Source: an uncultured Bacilli bacterium (lineage in GTDB: Bacteria; Bacillota_I; Bacilli_A; ML615J-28; CAG-698). From it: 6,679 nt of DNA. The stretch is from positions 1-6,679 of the forward strand of contig CANQJU010000060.1 of NCBI GenBank assembly GCA_947624315.1, given 5' to 3'. Both the position numbers and the translations under genes were made by a program. Positions 1 to 6,530 of the stretch are shown one piece after another. A model generated the notes under the pieces. The model was not told the origin of the DNA, searched no databases, and saw nothing but the letters and a program-made list of their open reading frames with translations. The number at the start of each line of letters is the position of its first letter. Position 1 is the first letter of the stretch.

Positions 1-1608
1 ACTCTAACGGAAAATAAAATGTTAGCTCGACAAATAATGGTTAACAAAAAAATTAGAAGTTTAGAGGAAGTTTCTTTTAATGATTTTTCAGAAAAACGTT
101 TATTAACTATTGCCCTTTTATGCAATAATGCTAAATATTTAGGAGAAAGAACATCAACTGAAGCGGCTTTATTATATTTATGTGATAAGTGTGATGTTAT
201 TCATTTTCAAGAGCGATATAAAAGATTAGATGAAATTGCTTTTGATTCGAATAGAAAAATTATGAGCACATTAAACTTTTATGATGGTAAATATTTAATG
301 CTAACCAAAGGTGCTCCCGATATTATCTTAAATAAATGCAGTTATATAATTGATAACAATCAAGAAAAGAAGATGTCTAGTAGTGATAAATATGAATGCC
401 AAAGATTGATGAATAAATTGAGTGAAGAAGGTTTAAGAGTAATTGCTTTTGCCTATAAAGAGATTTTAAAAAGAAAAAGTATTACCAAAAGTGATGAAAA
501 TGATTTGGTGTTTGTGGGGATGGTAGGATTAATTGATCCACCTAAAAAAGAAGCCAAAAATGCTATTAGTGATACATTCTTAGCCGGGATAAAGCCAGTT
601 ATGATTACCGGAGATTATAAAATTACAGCTCTTGCCATTGCTAAAGAAATAGGTATTTATAAAGAAAATGATTTGATTTTAACTGGTAGTGAATTATCGA
701 AAATGAGTGATGAAGATTTGGATAAAGTCATTAATCAAGTTAGTGTTTATGCACGAGTAACTCCTAGTGATAAAATTAGAATAGTTACCTCTTGGCAAAG
801 AAATAATCAAGTTGTTGCTTTTATCGGTGATGGGGTTAATGATGCACCAGCCATAAAAAGAGCTAACATTGGAATTGCGATGGGTCAAAATGGTACCGAA
901 GTCTCTAAGGATGCTTCATCTATTATTTTAATGGATGATAATTATTCAACAATCGTTAAAGCTATTCGCAATGGTAGAAACATCTACGATAATATTCAAA
1001 ATGCTATACGCTTTTTAATATCAGGTAATGCTGCTGGTATTATAGCTGTTATTTACACAAGTTTATTGTCGCTTCCCATTCCTTTTGCTCCAGTGCATTT
1101 GTTATTTATCAATTTAATAACTGATAGCTTACCAGCCATTGCTATTGGTATGGAACCAATGAAAAATGATTTGATAAAACAAAAGCCAAGAAAAAGCAGT
1201 GAATTTTTAATATCTAAACGTGTCTTTTTGAAAATCATTTTAGAAGGTTTATTGATTGCTTTGTGCACTATTTTATCATACTATATGGGATTAAAAGTTA
1301 ATCAATATGCAGCTAGAACTTGTGTCTTTTTAACTCTTTGTTCAGCAAGGTTATTCCATAGTTTTAACTGTCGAGGAGGTCATTCCATTTTTAAAGATCC
1401 GATAAAAAACAAAGCTATGTATTTATCTTTTTTCTTAGGTATGCTTTTATTAAACATTGTTTTATTTGTACCTTCATTGCAACCTATTTTTAAAATTTGG
1501 CCATTAGATAAAGAACAAATAATATATGCTTATTTATTAGCTTTTGCCCCAACATTCTTTATTCAAGTTTTTTTAATAATTAAAGATTTAATTAGGAAGA
1601 GTCGTTGA
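1..1608 (+). CDS. Ca2+-transporting P-type ATPase (type II), 5'-truncated by window edge
   Basis: The reading frame is open from base 1, and its first codons read TLTENKM, the end of the P-type signature DKTGTLTEN. The ATG at 19 is therefore internal, and the phosphorylated Asp lies four residues upstream of the window. Of the 535 codons present (numbered from base 1), the order is: nucleotide-binding domain with FDSNRK (81-86) and KGAPD (103-107); P-domain with DPP (179-181), MITGD (201-205) and GDGVNDAP (276-283); then six membrane helices, M5-M10, from about 338 to 531. M6 carries the N-x2-TD cation site (N371, T374, D375). At the place of SERCA Glu771 in M5 there is Gly346, and no Glu is seen at the M8 site. 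This fits bacterial or PMR1-like pumps that bind one ion per cycle. The family exports Ca2+ (some members Mn2+) using ATP; substrate is inferred, since M4 is outside the window. A terminator overlaps the stop codon. Confidence 0.93.
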   Translation, partial: TLTENKMLARQIMVNKKIRSLEEVSFNDFSEKRLLTIALLCNNAKYLGERTSTEAALLYLCDKCDVIHFQERYKRLDEIAFDSNRKIMSTLNFYDGKYLMLTKGAPDIILNKCSYIIDNNQEKKMSSSDKYECQRLMNKLSEEGLRVIAFAYKEILKRKSITKSDENDLVFVGMVGLIDPPKKEAKNAISDTFLAGIKPVMITGDYKITALAIAKEIGIYKENDLILTGSELSKMSDEDLDKVINQVSVYARVTPSDKIRIVTSWQRNNQVVAFIGDGVNDAPAIKRANIGIAMGQNGTEVSKDASSIILMDDNYSTIVKAIRNGRNIYDNIQNAIRFLISGNAAGIIAVIYTSLLSLPIPFAPVHLLFINLITDSLPAIAIGMEPMKNDLIKQKPRKSSEFLISKRVFLKIILEGLLIALCTILSYYMGLKVNQYAARTCVFLTLCSARLFHSFNCRGGHSIFKDPIKNKAMYLSFFLGMLLLNIVLFVPSLQPIFKIWPLDKEQIIYAYLLAFAPTFFIQVFLIIKDLIRKSR

Positions 1609-1623
1609 ACTTTTCCTTTTTTT
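1594..1623 (+). terminator. Intrinsic terminator overlapping the ATPase stop codon
   Basis: AGGAAGAG (1594-1601) pairs with CTTTTCCT (1610-1617), with one G-U pair and an extra T-A closing pair. The loop is about 6 nt and the stem runs into seven T residues (1617-1623). The 3' side of the hairpin lies after the TGA stop and the 5' side lies within the last codons. It separates the ATPase transcript from the spoVA operon that starts immediately downstream. The stem is only moderately strong, so some read-through is possible. Confidence 0.65.
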
Positions 1624-1653
1624 GTATAAAACATTTTTGAAAATATCATAATA
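1624..1653 (+). promoter_or_regulatory. Candidate sigma-G (forespore) promoter of the spoVA operon
   Basis: GTATA (1624-1628) and CATAATA (1647-1653) are separated by 18 nt. This matches the Bacillus sigma-G pattern: a -35 of the form gHATR, 17-18 nt, then CATWMTA. Transcription would start near 1660, leaving a short leader that contains the ribosome site GTGAGG (1661-1666), 7 nt before the spoVAC ATG. The B. subtilis spoVA operon is a known sigma-G target, so position, match and gene content agree. The site is inferred from consensus only; sigma-F recognises related sequences and could contribute. Confidence 0.75.
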
Positions 1654-1673
1654 AAGAATAGTGAGGTTTAATT

Positions 1674-2108
1674 ATGAACAAAAAAATTGAAAAAGTAAAA
1701 AAAGAAACAGAGCCTAAAAGAAAAATCTTTTTAAATGTTGTTAAAGCATTTGTTGTTGGGGGAATTATATGTTTGCTTGGGGAATTAATTACTGAGGCAT
1801 TAATTAAATATGGTCATTTAGAAAAAGATACTGCGGGAATATATTCGGTTATTATTATGGTCTTTTTGGGAAGTGTAACTACTGGTTTAGGTTTATATGA
1901 TAAAATTGGACAATTTGGGGGATGTGGAACTATTGTCCCTATTACAGGATTTGCTAATTCGATGACTTCATCTGCTTTAGAATCAAAAAGTGAAGGAGTA
2001 ATTCTTGGAATAATTAATAATATGTTTAAACTTGCGGGAAGCGTAATTGTTGTGGGGGTAGTGAGTGGAGTTGTCATTGGATTAATCAGATATTTATTGG
2101 GAGTATAA
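1674..2108 (+). CDS. spoVAC: Stage V sporulation protein AC (SpoVAC), DPA channel subunit
   Basis: This 144-residue integral membrane protein of the SpoVAC/SpoVAEB family is a core subunit of the inner spore membrane complex. That complex imports Ca2+-dipicolinate during sporulation and releases it in germination; B. subtilis SpoVAC has been reported to behave as a mechanosensitive channel. A lysine-rich N-terminus (residues 1-17) precedes hydrophobic segments at about 20-45, 54-75 and 108-142. The family hallmark, GLYDKIGQF (73-81) followed by a Gly-rich turn and PITGFANS (89-96), is intact. The ATG at 1674 is chosen because GAGG (1663-1666) lies 7 nt upstream, directly after the sigma-G-like promoter. 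It is the first gene of the operon, so the spoVAA and spoVAB genes that precede it in Bacillus are absent here. The spoVAD start follows its stop by one base. Length is usual for the family. Confidence 0.96.
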   Translation: MNKKIEKVKKETEPKRKIFLNVVKAFVVGGIICLLGELITEALIKYGHLEKDTAGIYSVIIMVFLGSVTTGLGLYDKIGQFGGCGTIVPITGFANSMTSSALESKSEGVILGIINNMFKLAGSVIVVGVVSGVVIGLIRYLLGV

Positions 2109-2109
2109 G

Positions 2110-3117
2110 ATGAAAAAAGTTGGGAAACAGAGTTTAATATTAGATAATGTTTATGTTTTAAATAGTGGTGTAACAGTTGGACCTAAAGAAGGAGCGGGAC
2201 CACTAGGAAAATATTTTGATAAAGTATACGATGATTTACATATTGGCGAAAAAAGTTGGGAAAAAGCTGAGATGAAAATGTTTAAAGATGCCATTGATAT
2301 TTGCCTAAACAAGGAAAAGATAATGCCTAAGGATGTAGATGCAATTGTTTGTGGAGACTTAAACAATCAAATAATTATTGGAAATTATGTTTTAAGAGAT
2401 TATGCTATTCCTTATTTGGGAGTCTTTGGAGCTTGTAGTACTAGTGTTGAAGCGATGATTATTGCCTCACAATTCATTGAAAGTGGGACATTTAAAAATG
2501 TTTTAGCTGGGACTTCCTCACATAATGCTACTGCAGAAAGACAGTTTCGCTATCCCACTGAATATGGTGGTCAAAAAGTAAACACTACAACTTCAACTGT
2601 TACCGCTGCCGGTACTATTTTATTGAGCAATAAAATGAGTCAAATTAAAGTAACAAAAGCAACAATTGGCAGAGTCTATGATAATGAAATCAAAGATTCT
2701 TTAGATATGGGAAGAGTTATGTCAATCGCTGCCTTTTATACAATCAAACAACATTTCGATGATTTTCAATTAAGTCCTATGGAATACGATTTGATAGTTA
2801 CTGGTGATTTATCATTTTATGGAAAAGATATGCTTCTTAAAATATTTGATGAATATCATCTTGGCATAAATAAGAATTATAATGATTGTGGCTTGATGAT
2901 TTATGATAGAAATAATCAAGATGTTTTAGCCGGAGGAAGTGGGTGTGGTTGCTGTGCTGCTGTAACTTATGGATATTTATTAGAGGCTCTAAAAGAGGGA
3001 AAATATAAAAAAATATTAGTTGTAGCTACAGGTGCTCTACTAAATCCTATAATTGTTGCGCAAAAGGAAACAATTCCTTCAATAGCTCATGCTATTGTTT
3101 TAGAAAGAGTGGAATAA
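2110..3117 (+). CDS. spoVAD: Stage V sporulation protein AD (SpoVAD), DPA-binding thiolase-fold subunit
   Basis: At 335 residues this is full length for SpoVAD, a soluble, membrane-associated protein with a thiolase/KAS III-like fold that binds dipicolinic acid and is essential for its uptake into the forespore. Visible family features are GPKEGAGPLG near the N-terminus (24-33), CGDLNNQ (81-87), the thiolase-like cysteine in VFGACSTS (Cys109), a Gly/Cys-rich GGSGCGCC (275-282) and the C-terminal IAHAIVLE with His327. The putative pocket Cys and His are both retained; in this family the pocket is thought to bind DPA rather than catalyse condensation. The ATG at 2110 lies one base after the spoVAC stop. 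Its ribosome site GGGAG (2099-2103) sits inside the end of spoVAC, so translation is probably coupled. Its stop shares one base with the spoVAE start. Confidence 0.97.
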   Translation: MKKVGKQSLILDNVYVLNSGVTVGPKEGAGPLGKYFDKVYDDLHIGEKSWEKAEMKMFKDAIDICLNKEKIMPKDVDAIVCGDLNNQIIIGNYVLRDYAIPYLGVFGACSTSVEAMIIASQFIESGTFKNVLAGTSSHNATAERQFRYPTEYGGQKVNTTTSTVTAAGTILLSNKMSQIKVTKATIGRVYDNEIKDSLDMGRVMSIAAFYTIKQHFDDFQLSPMEYDLIVTGDLSFYGKDMLLKIFDEYHLGINKNYNDCGLMIYDRNNQDVLAGGSGCGCCAAVTYGYLLEALKEGKYKKILVVATGALLNPIIVAQKETIPSIAHAIVLERVE

Positions 3118-3467
3118 TGAAAATACTATATGCTTTTTTAATTGGTGGCGCTATTTGTGCTTTAGCGCAAATCTTAATGGATTATTTTAAACTATTACCA
3201 ATTCATATTACTTTGTTATATGTTTTTATTGGAGCCATTTTAGATATAGGAAATATATATGATAAAATTATTGAGTTTGCTGGAAGTGGCGCAAGTCTCC
3301 CTATTTCTTCATTTGGACATTCCATTGTTCATTCGGCTTTAGAAAAAGCAAATGAATTAGGAGTTTTAGGAATATTTGTTGGAGTATTTGATAAAACTGC
3401 TAGTGGAATAACAGCAGCCATTGTCTTTGCTTTCTTTATTGCTTTGATATGTAAACCTAAAGGATAA
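3117..3467 (+). CDS. spoVAE: Stage V sporulation protein AE (SpoVAEB type), DPA channel subunit
   Basis: This 116-residue membrane protein is of the SpoVAEB type, a paralogue of SpoVAC and partner of SpoVAC and SpoVAD in the Ca2+-DPA channel complex. Hydrophobic segments lie at about 3-22, 30-47 and 82-112. The family core is IYDKIIEFAGSG (47-58) followed by LPISSFGHS (61-69). It aligns by eye with the YDKIGQF and PITGFANS core of SpoVAC, supporting an old duplication. The start at 3117 overlaps the TAA of spoVAD by one base. Only a weak ribosome site (GAGTGG, 3107-3112) precedes it, so translational coupling to spoVAD is likely. The separate SpoVAEA protein that follows in Bacillus is absent; spoVAF comes directly after, as the next ATG is 2 nt past the stop. 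Confidence 0.95.
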   Translation: MKILYAFLIGGAICALAQILMDYFKLLPIHITLLYVFIGAILDIGNIYDKIIEFAGSGASLPISSFGHSIVHSALEKANELGVLGIFVGVFDKTASGITAAIVFAFFIALICKPKG

Positions 3468-3469
3468 AT

Positions 3470-4840
3470 ATGAATATAGATAGTGTTTTAAAAAAACGTT
3501 TAGCAATTGATATCAATTATGATTTAAATTATCGTGAAATTAAAATTATTGATAAAACAGTTAGAATTTATTATTTAAATTCATTAATCGATAGTTTGCA
3601 ATCAATTGAACTTATTGAAGGATTATTAAAAATAAATAGCGAAGTAAAAAGCTTCTCATACGATTATTTATTTAATAGCTTAAATAATTTAGATGTTAGT
3701 GAAACTACTGATATCAAGGAAATGATAGAAGCAGTATTGATGGGGTTAGTAGTTGTAACTATCGATAATTTTGATAAAGCTATTAAAGTTGATGTTCGTA
3801 ATTATCCAACAAGATCAGTTTCTGAGCCCGACATGGAAAAGGTAATAAGAGGATCACATGATGGTTTTACTGAAAATATGACTACTAATATCGGTCTAAT
3901 GAGAAGAAGAGTCAAAGATGAAAGATTGCGAAATGAAATGTTTAAGATTGGGGAAAAAAGCCCAACCAATATTTGTCTCACTTATTTAGATGGAGTAATT
4001 GATGAGAAAATATTAAATGATGTTAAAGAGCGAATTAAATCAGTGAAAACAGAAAATCTAATAATGGCCGATAAACAATTAGAGGAATTGTTGCTTAAAC
4101 AAAAATTTAATCCTTATCCATTAGTTAGATATACAGAAAGAGCTGATATTGTGTCAATTCATTTATATCAAGGAATGTTTGCTATATTTGTTGATACATC
4201 TCCATGTGTAATTTTAGCCCCTTGTACTTTTTTTGATCATTTTCAACACACTGAAGAATATCGCCAAGCCCCTTTATCAGGAACATATTTACGCATTTTG
4301 AGATTTTTAGGAATTCTTATGGCTCTTTTTTTATCACCAATTTGGTTGTTGATGATTAAATATAATTATGCTCCCTCATTTTTAAAAATACTTATTCCGG
4401 AAGAGCAAACAATAAATATTTTTCTTCAAGTAATCTTGGCTGAAATTGGGGTTGAATTTTTGCGGATGGCATCAATTCACACTCCATCAGCTCTATCAAC
4501 AGCTATGGGATTGATTGCGGGAGTAATATTGGGAGATATTGCTGTTAGTGTTGGTCTTTTTTGTTATCAAACAGTATTAATTGTTGCCCTAAGCGCTATT
4601 GGAACATATGCAACTCCAAGTTATGAGTTGGGACTTGCTAATAAATTAAGTAAATTGTTTTTTATTTTAGGTGTTTTAATTTTGGGAATATCTGGTTTTT
4701 GCATAACATTTTTGATATGGTTAATAATATTAATAGGACTAAAGAGTTTCAAAAAACCATATTTATATCCTTTAGTCCCTTTAAATATTAAAAGGTTAGC
4801 GAAGATAATAGTTCGTTTTCCATACAAAAATATTAAATAA
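3470..4840 (+). CDS. spoVAF: Stage V sporulation protein AF (SpoVAF), GerA-family membrane subunit
   Basis: This 456-residue protein of the GerAA/SpoVAF family is slightly shorter than its Bacillus counterpart. The N-terminal soluble domain carries the family block YPTR (112-115), SEPD (118-121), RGSHDGF (127-133), TEN (134-136) and RRR (145-147). The C-terminal half holds about five membrane helices, roughly 272-297, 316-334, 341-362, 365-386 and 397-424. FDHFQHTEEY (255-264) lies just before the first helix. In B. subtilis SpoVAF works with FigP (YqhR) as an ion channel that amplifies the signal from nutrient germinant receptors; no FigP gene lies in the window. The ribosome site AAGGA (3460-3464) ends 5 nt before the ATG and overlaps the end of spoVAE. 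It could be mistaken for a GerA receptor subunit, but its place in the spoVA operon, with no gerB or gerC gene beside it, decides for SpoVAF. Confidence 0.93.
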   Translation: MNIDSVLKKRLAIDINYDLNYREIKIIDKTVRIYYLNSLIDSLQSIELIEGLLKINSEVKSFSYDYLFNSLNNLDVSETTDIKEMIEAVLMGLVVVTIDNFDKAIKVDVRNYPTRSVSEPDMEKVIRGSHDGFTENMTTNIGLMRRRVKDERLRNEMFKIGEKSPTNICLTYLDGVIDEKILNDVKERIKSVKTENLIMADKQLEELLLKQKFNPYPLVRYTERADIVSIHLYQGMFAIFVDTSPCVILAPCTFFDHFQHTEEYRQAPLSGTYLRILRFLGILMALFLSPIWLLMIKYNYAPSFLKILIPEEQTINIFLQVILAEIGVEFLRMASIHTPSALSTAMGLIAGVILGDIAVSVGLFCYQTVLIVALSAIGTYATPSYELGLANKLSKLFFILGVLILGISGFCITFLIWLIILIGLKSFKKPYLYPLVPLNIKRLAKIIVRFPYKNIK

Positions 4841-4851
4841 AGGAGATAAAA

Positions 4852-5193
4852 ATGCCAAAATTATTTTGCGATGCTAAAACTTGTTTTTATCATCAAGATG
4901 AATATTGTACCAAAGATCGTATTAAAGTTTGCAATTGTCAAGAACATGGTGAACATGAAACCATGTGCGATAGTTACAAATTGAAAAAGGATACTGACAA
5001 TCGAAAAGAATTGTTTGAGTTTGCTAGTTTTGGAACCCCAAATGCTTATTCTAGTGTCAGCTGTAATGTATTAGATTGTATTCATAATCAACATGAAATG
5101 TGTAAAGCTACATCAATTAAAGTTGATGGAAAAAATGCTAAAAACAAACATGAAACAATTTGTACAAGCTATGCCACAAAAATAAAATTATAG
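4852..5193 (+). CDS. Cysteine-rich protein with two DUF1540 repeats, last gene of the spoVA operon
   Basis: This 113-residue soluble protein has no signal peptide or membrane segment. It contains two copies of a short cysteine module. Copy 1 has C6, C11, C19 and C39; copy 2 has C71, C76, C84 and C104. Both have spacing C-x4-C-x7-C-x19-C, and both end in T-x-C-x-S-Y. This is the DUF1540 pattern, whose function is unknown; four conserved Cys per copy suggest metal binding or disulfides. Copy 1 has extra Cys and His residues (C27, C29, H32, H35). A linker at about 43-70 joins the copies. A strong ribosome site AGGAG (4841-4845) lies 6 nt before the ATG. The gene starts 11 nt after spoVAF with no terminator or promoter seen between, and the operon terminator follows its stop. 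Co-expression in the forespore, and so a spore-related role, is inference. Confidence 0.88.
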   Translation: MPKLFCDAKTCFYHQDEYCTKDRIKVCNCQEHGEHETMCDSYKLKKDTDNRKELFEFASFGTPNAYSSVSCNVLDCIHNQHEMCKATSIKVDGKNAKNKHETICTSYATKIKL

Positions 5194-5202
5194 TTTAAAA
5201 CT

Positions 5203-5247
5203 AAGATATTTATAGGAAAATATTCTATAAATATCTTTTATTTTTTT
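5203..5247 (+). terminator. Intrinsic terminator of the spoVA operon
   Basis: A perfect 13-bp stem pairs AAGATATTTATAG (5203-5215) with CTATAAATATCTT (5225-5237). It extends inward by a G-U and an A-T pair to leave a 5-nt loop. Eleven T residues interrupted by one A follow (5236-5247). It begins 10 nt after the stop of the DUF1540 gene and marks the end of the operon that starts with spoVAC. Confidence 0.9.
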
Positions 5248-5258
5248 CAAAAAAATTG

Positions 5259-5287
5259 TTGAAAATAAGCAAAAAATTTTATATAAT
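5259..5287 (+). promoter_or_regulatory. Sigma-A-type promoter of the ECF sigma factor operon
   Basis: TTGAAA (5259-5264) and TATAAT (5282-5287) are separated by exactly 17 nt, a near-consensus housekeeping promoter. Transcription would begin near 5294, giving a leader of about 58 nt. The ribosome site AAGGGA (5336-5341) lies 10 nt before the start at 5352. It sits between the upstream terminator and the sigma gene, so the downstream pair is independent of spoVA. No sequence obviously typical of an autoregulatory ECF promoter was seen here. Confidence 0.8.
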
Positions 5288-5351
5288 TAAATCGTGGGAT
5301 AGTTGTAATTGAATTTTGGTTTTTAAATGACAGCAAAGGGACAGTGATCTG

Positions 5352-5888
5352 ATGTACAAAATTAGCGAAGAAGTCATTTATGGATTGAAAAATGGCAGTA
5401 GAGATGCTTTAGATGAAGTTTTCAATGCCTATAGTTCTAAAATATATTATTTAGCCCTGAAGTATACTAAAAACGTTGATGATGCCAATGATTCAGTACA
5501 AGAAATCTTTATGAAAGTTTTTAAAAATATTAAATCTTTTAATGGAAATAAAGCTGATTTTGGTACTTGGTTGTATAGAATTGCTGACAACTATTTAATT
5601 GATAGACTGCGACTAAAGAAAATACACAATTCATATGTTGTACATGATGACGAATATGTTGAAGATTCAGGATGTGAGTCAGATACAATTACAAAAATAC
5701 AATTATCACAAATTGAAAAACTTGTTGGAGAAGAGAATTATCAAATCTTAGTTTTGAAAATAGGATTTGAAATGACTTTTAAAGACATTGCTACTAAAAT
5801 GAAGCAATCAGATAGTATGATTAAACGCAAATACTATCAAGCATATAAAAGTGCTAAAGATTTTTATAAAGGGGGAAAAGTCAAATGA
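5352..5888 (+). CDS. ECF-type RNA polymerase sigma factor
   Basis: At 178 residues the protein has the two-domain layout of an ECF (group 4) sigma-70 factor. Region 2 spans about 24-90: DANDSVQEIFMKVF (44-57) matches the core-binding helix normally written DAEDLVQE, and FGTWLYRIADNYLIDRLR (70-87) matches the -10 recognition and melting part. An acidic linker (about 98-112) leads to region 4 (about 114-172), whose helix-turn-helix starts near MTFKDIATKM (141-150). The second helix, SDSMIKRKYYQAYKSAK, departs from the usual GTVKSRLxRA form, so -35 recognition may be unusual or the protein may belong to an uncharacterised ECF group. It directs polymerase to its own promoters, which are unknown here. 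The stop overlaps the next start by ATGA, the typical arrangement for a sigma factor and its membrane regulator. Confidence 0.88.
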   Translation: MYKISEEVIYGLKNGSRDALDEVFNAYSSKIYYLALKYTKNVDDANDSVQEIFMKVFKNIKSFNGNKADFGTWLYRIADNYLIDRLRLKKIHNSYVVHDDEYVEDSGCESDTITKIQLSQIEKLVGEENYQILVLKIGFEMTFKDIATKMKQSDSMIKRKYYQAYKSAKDFYKGGKVK

Positions 5889-6442
5889 AAAATAATTTTA
5901 AGAAAATCTTTGAGAGCGATTTAGACAAATGTTACAAACCTAATGTATCTATTCAAGACTTTGATCTTGAGAATGACTACAATTATAATTCTGATTTCAA
6001 ATCACGAATGTTAAGAAAAGTTGTTCGCATTGTTATGCCTACTATTATGCTTGTAGCAGTTATTTTTTTATCTATTAATTTAGTGATATTATCTAATAAA
6101 CTTAAGCATCCATATACTGAATGTATTAAAAAAGATTATGTAAATAATTATTGTGAAGAGATAATTGAAGATCCTATTTTAATAATCAATATAAATGATA
6201 TTGAGGCTTATGTTTTTGTGGGCTACAATAGAGATAGCAATGATGAAATAGAAGAATGGGTGTATTTTTTATCGCTAGAAAAATTAAAGTATAATAATCA
6301 TATAAAAGTTTTTGTTAATTCTGATGAATTTGATATTAATGAAGGATTTGATTTGTTAAAAATTTATGATTCATCTCATCATAGATTGGAATTAAAAATA
6401 ATTGTTAATAATGAAACACATACTTATATTATCGAAAAATGA
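5885..6442 (+). CDS. Single-pass membrane protein, putative anti-sigma factor
   Basis: I do not recognise this 185-residue family. A charged cytoplasmic segment (1-46) precedes one clear membrane helix (about 47-70) and an outer domain (71-185). The outer domain holds only two cysteines, C80 and C90, which could form a disulfide. It is rich in Asp, Glu and Asn and looks beta-rich, with alternating hydrophobic residues. There is no zinc anti-sigma motif (H-x3-C-x2-C) in the N-terminus. The role is inferred from context: the start overlaps the sigma gene stop (ATGA, 5885-5888), GGGG (5872-5875) provides a ribosome site inside the sigma gene, and the N-in, single-helix topology is that of membrane anti-sigma factors. 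The extracytoplasmic domain would then be the sensor. A target or effector of the sigma factor is the alternative. A terminator overlaps its stop. Confidence 0.75.
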   Translation: MKNNFKKIFESDLDKCYKPNVSIQDFDLENDYNYNSDFKSRMLRKVVRIVMPTIMLVAVIFLSINLVILSNKLKHPYTECIKKDYVNNYCEEIIEDPILIININDIEAYVFVGYNRDSNDEIEEWVYFLSLEKLKYNNHIKVFVNSDEFDINEGFDLLKIYDSSHHRLELKIIVNNETHTYIIEK

Positions 6443-6470
6443 GACTTTTTAAAAAAGTTTCATTTTTTTT
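6438..6470 (+). terminator. Intrinsic terminator overlapping the stop of the putative anti-sigma gene
   Basis: ATGAGACTTTT (6439-6449) pairs with AAAAGTTTCAT (6453-6463), with one G-U pair and a 3-nt loop. A run of eight T (6463-6470) follows directly. The TGA stop (6440-6442) lies within the 5' arm. Because A-runs precede the stem, the hairpin could also work, less well, for transcripts from the other strand. Confidence 0.82.
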
Positions 6471-6530
6471 GAACAAAAATGACATACTCATTCGTATAAA
6501 TATATGAAGGGTGAAAATAAATAGATTCAT

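Noticed and set aside
694..1268. Two open frames on the minus strand within the ATPase gene (694-888 and 1053-1268)
   Set aside because: They lie opposite strongly conserved P-type ATPase motifs and have no recognisable domains or ribosome sites of note.
1814..2366. Minus-strand open frames opposite spoVAC and spoVAD
   Set aside because: They are shadows of conserved coding sequence; the products are low-complexity Pro/Thr- or Ser-rich strings.
4621..4827. Minus-strand open frame opposite the end of spoVAF
   Set aside because: It lies wholly inside a well-supported gene and has no family features.
4798..4827. CATACAA at 4821-4827 as a possible sigma-G -10 for the DUF1540 gene
   Set aside because: The position 17-18 nt upstream carries no gHATR-type -35, so an internal promoter is not supported.
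6469..6506. Possible + strand promoter upstream of the structured element (TTGAAC at 6469 with TATAAA at 6495, or ATGACA with TATATG)
   Set aside because: Spacers are 20 nt and 16 nt with weak boxes, and the TTGAAC overlaps the terminator T-run; too weak to call in such AT-rich DNA.
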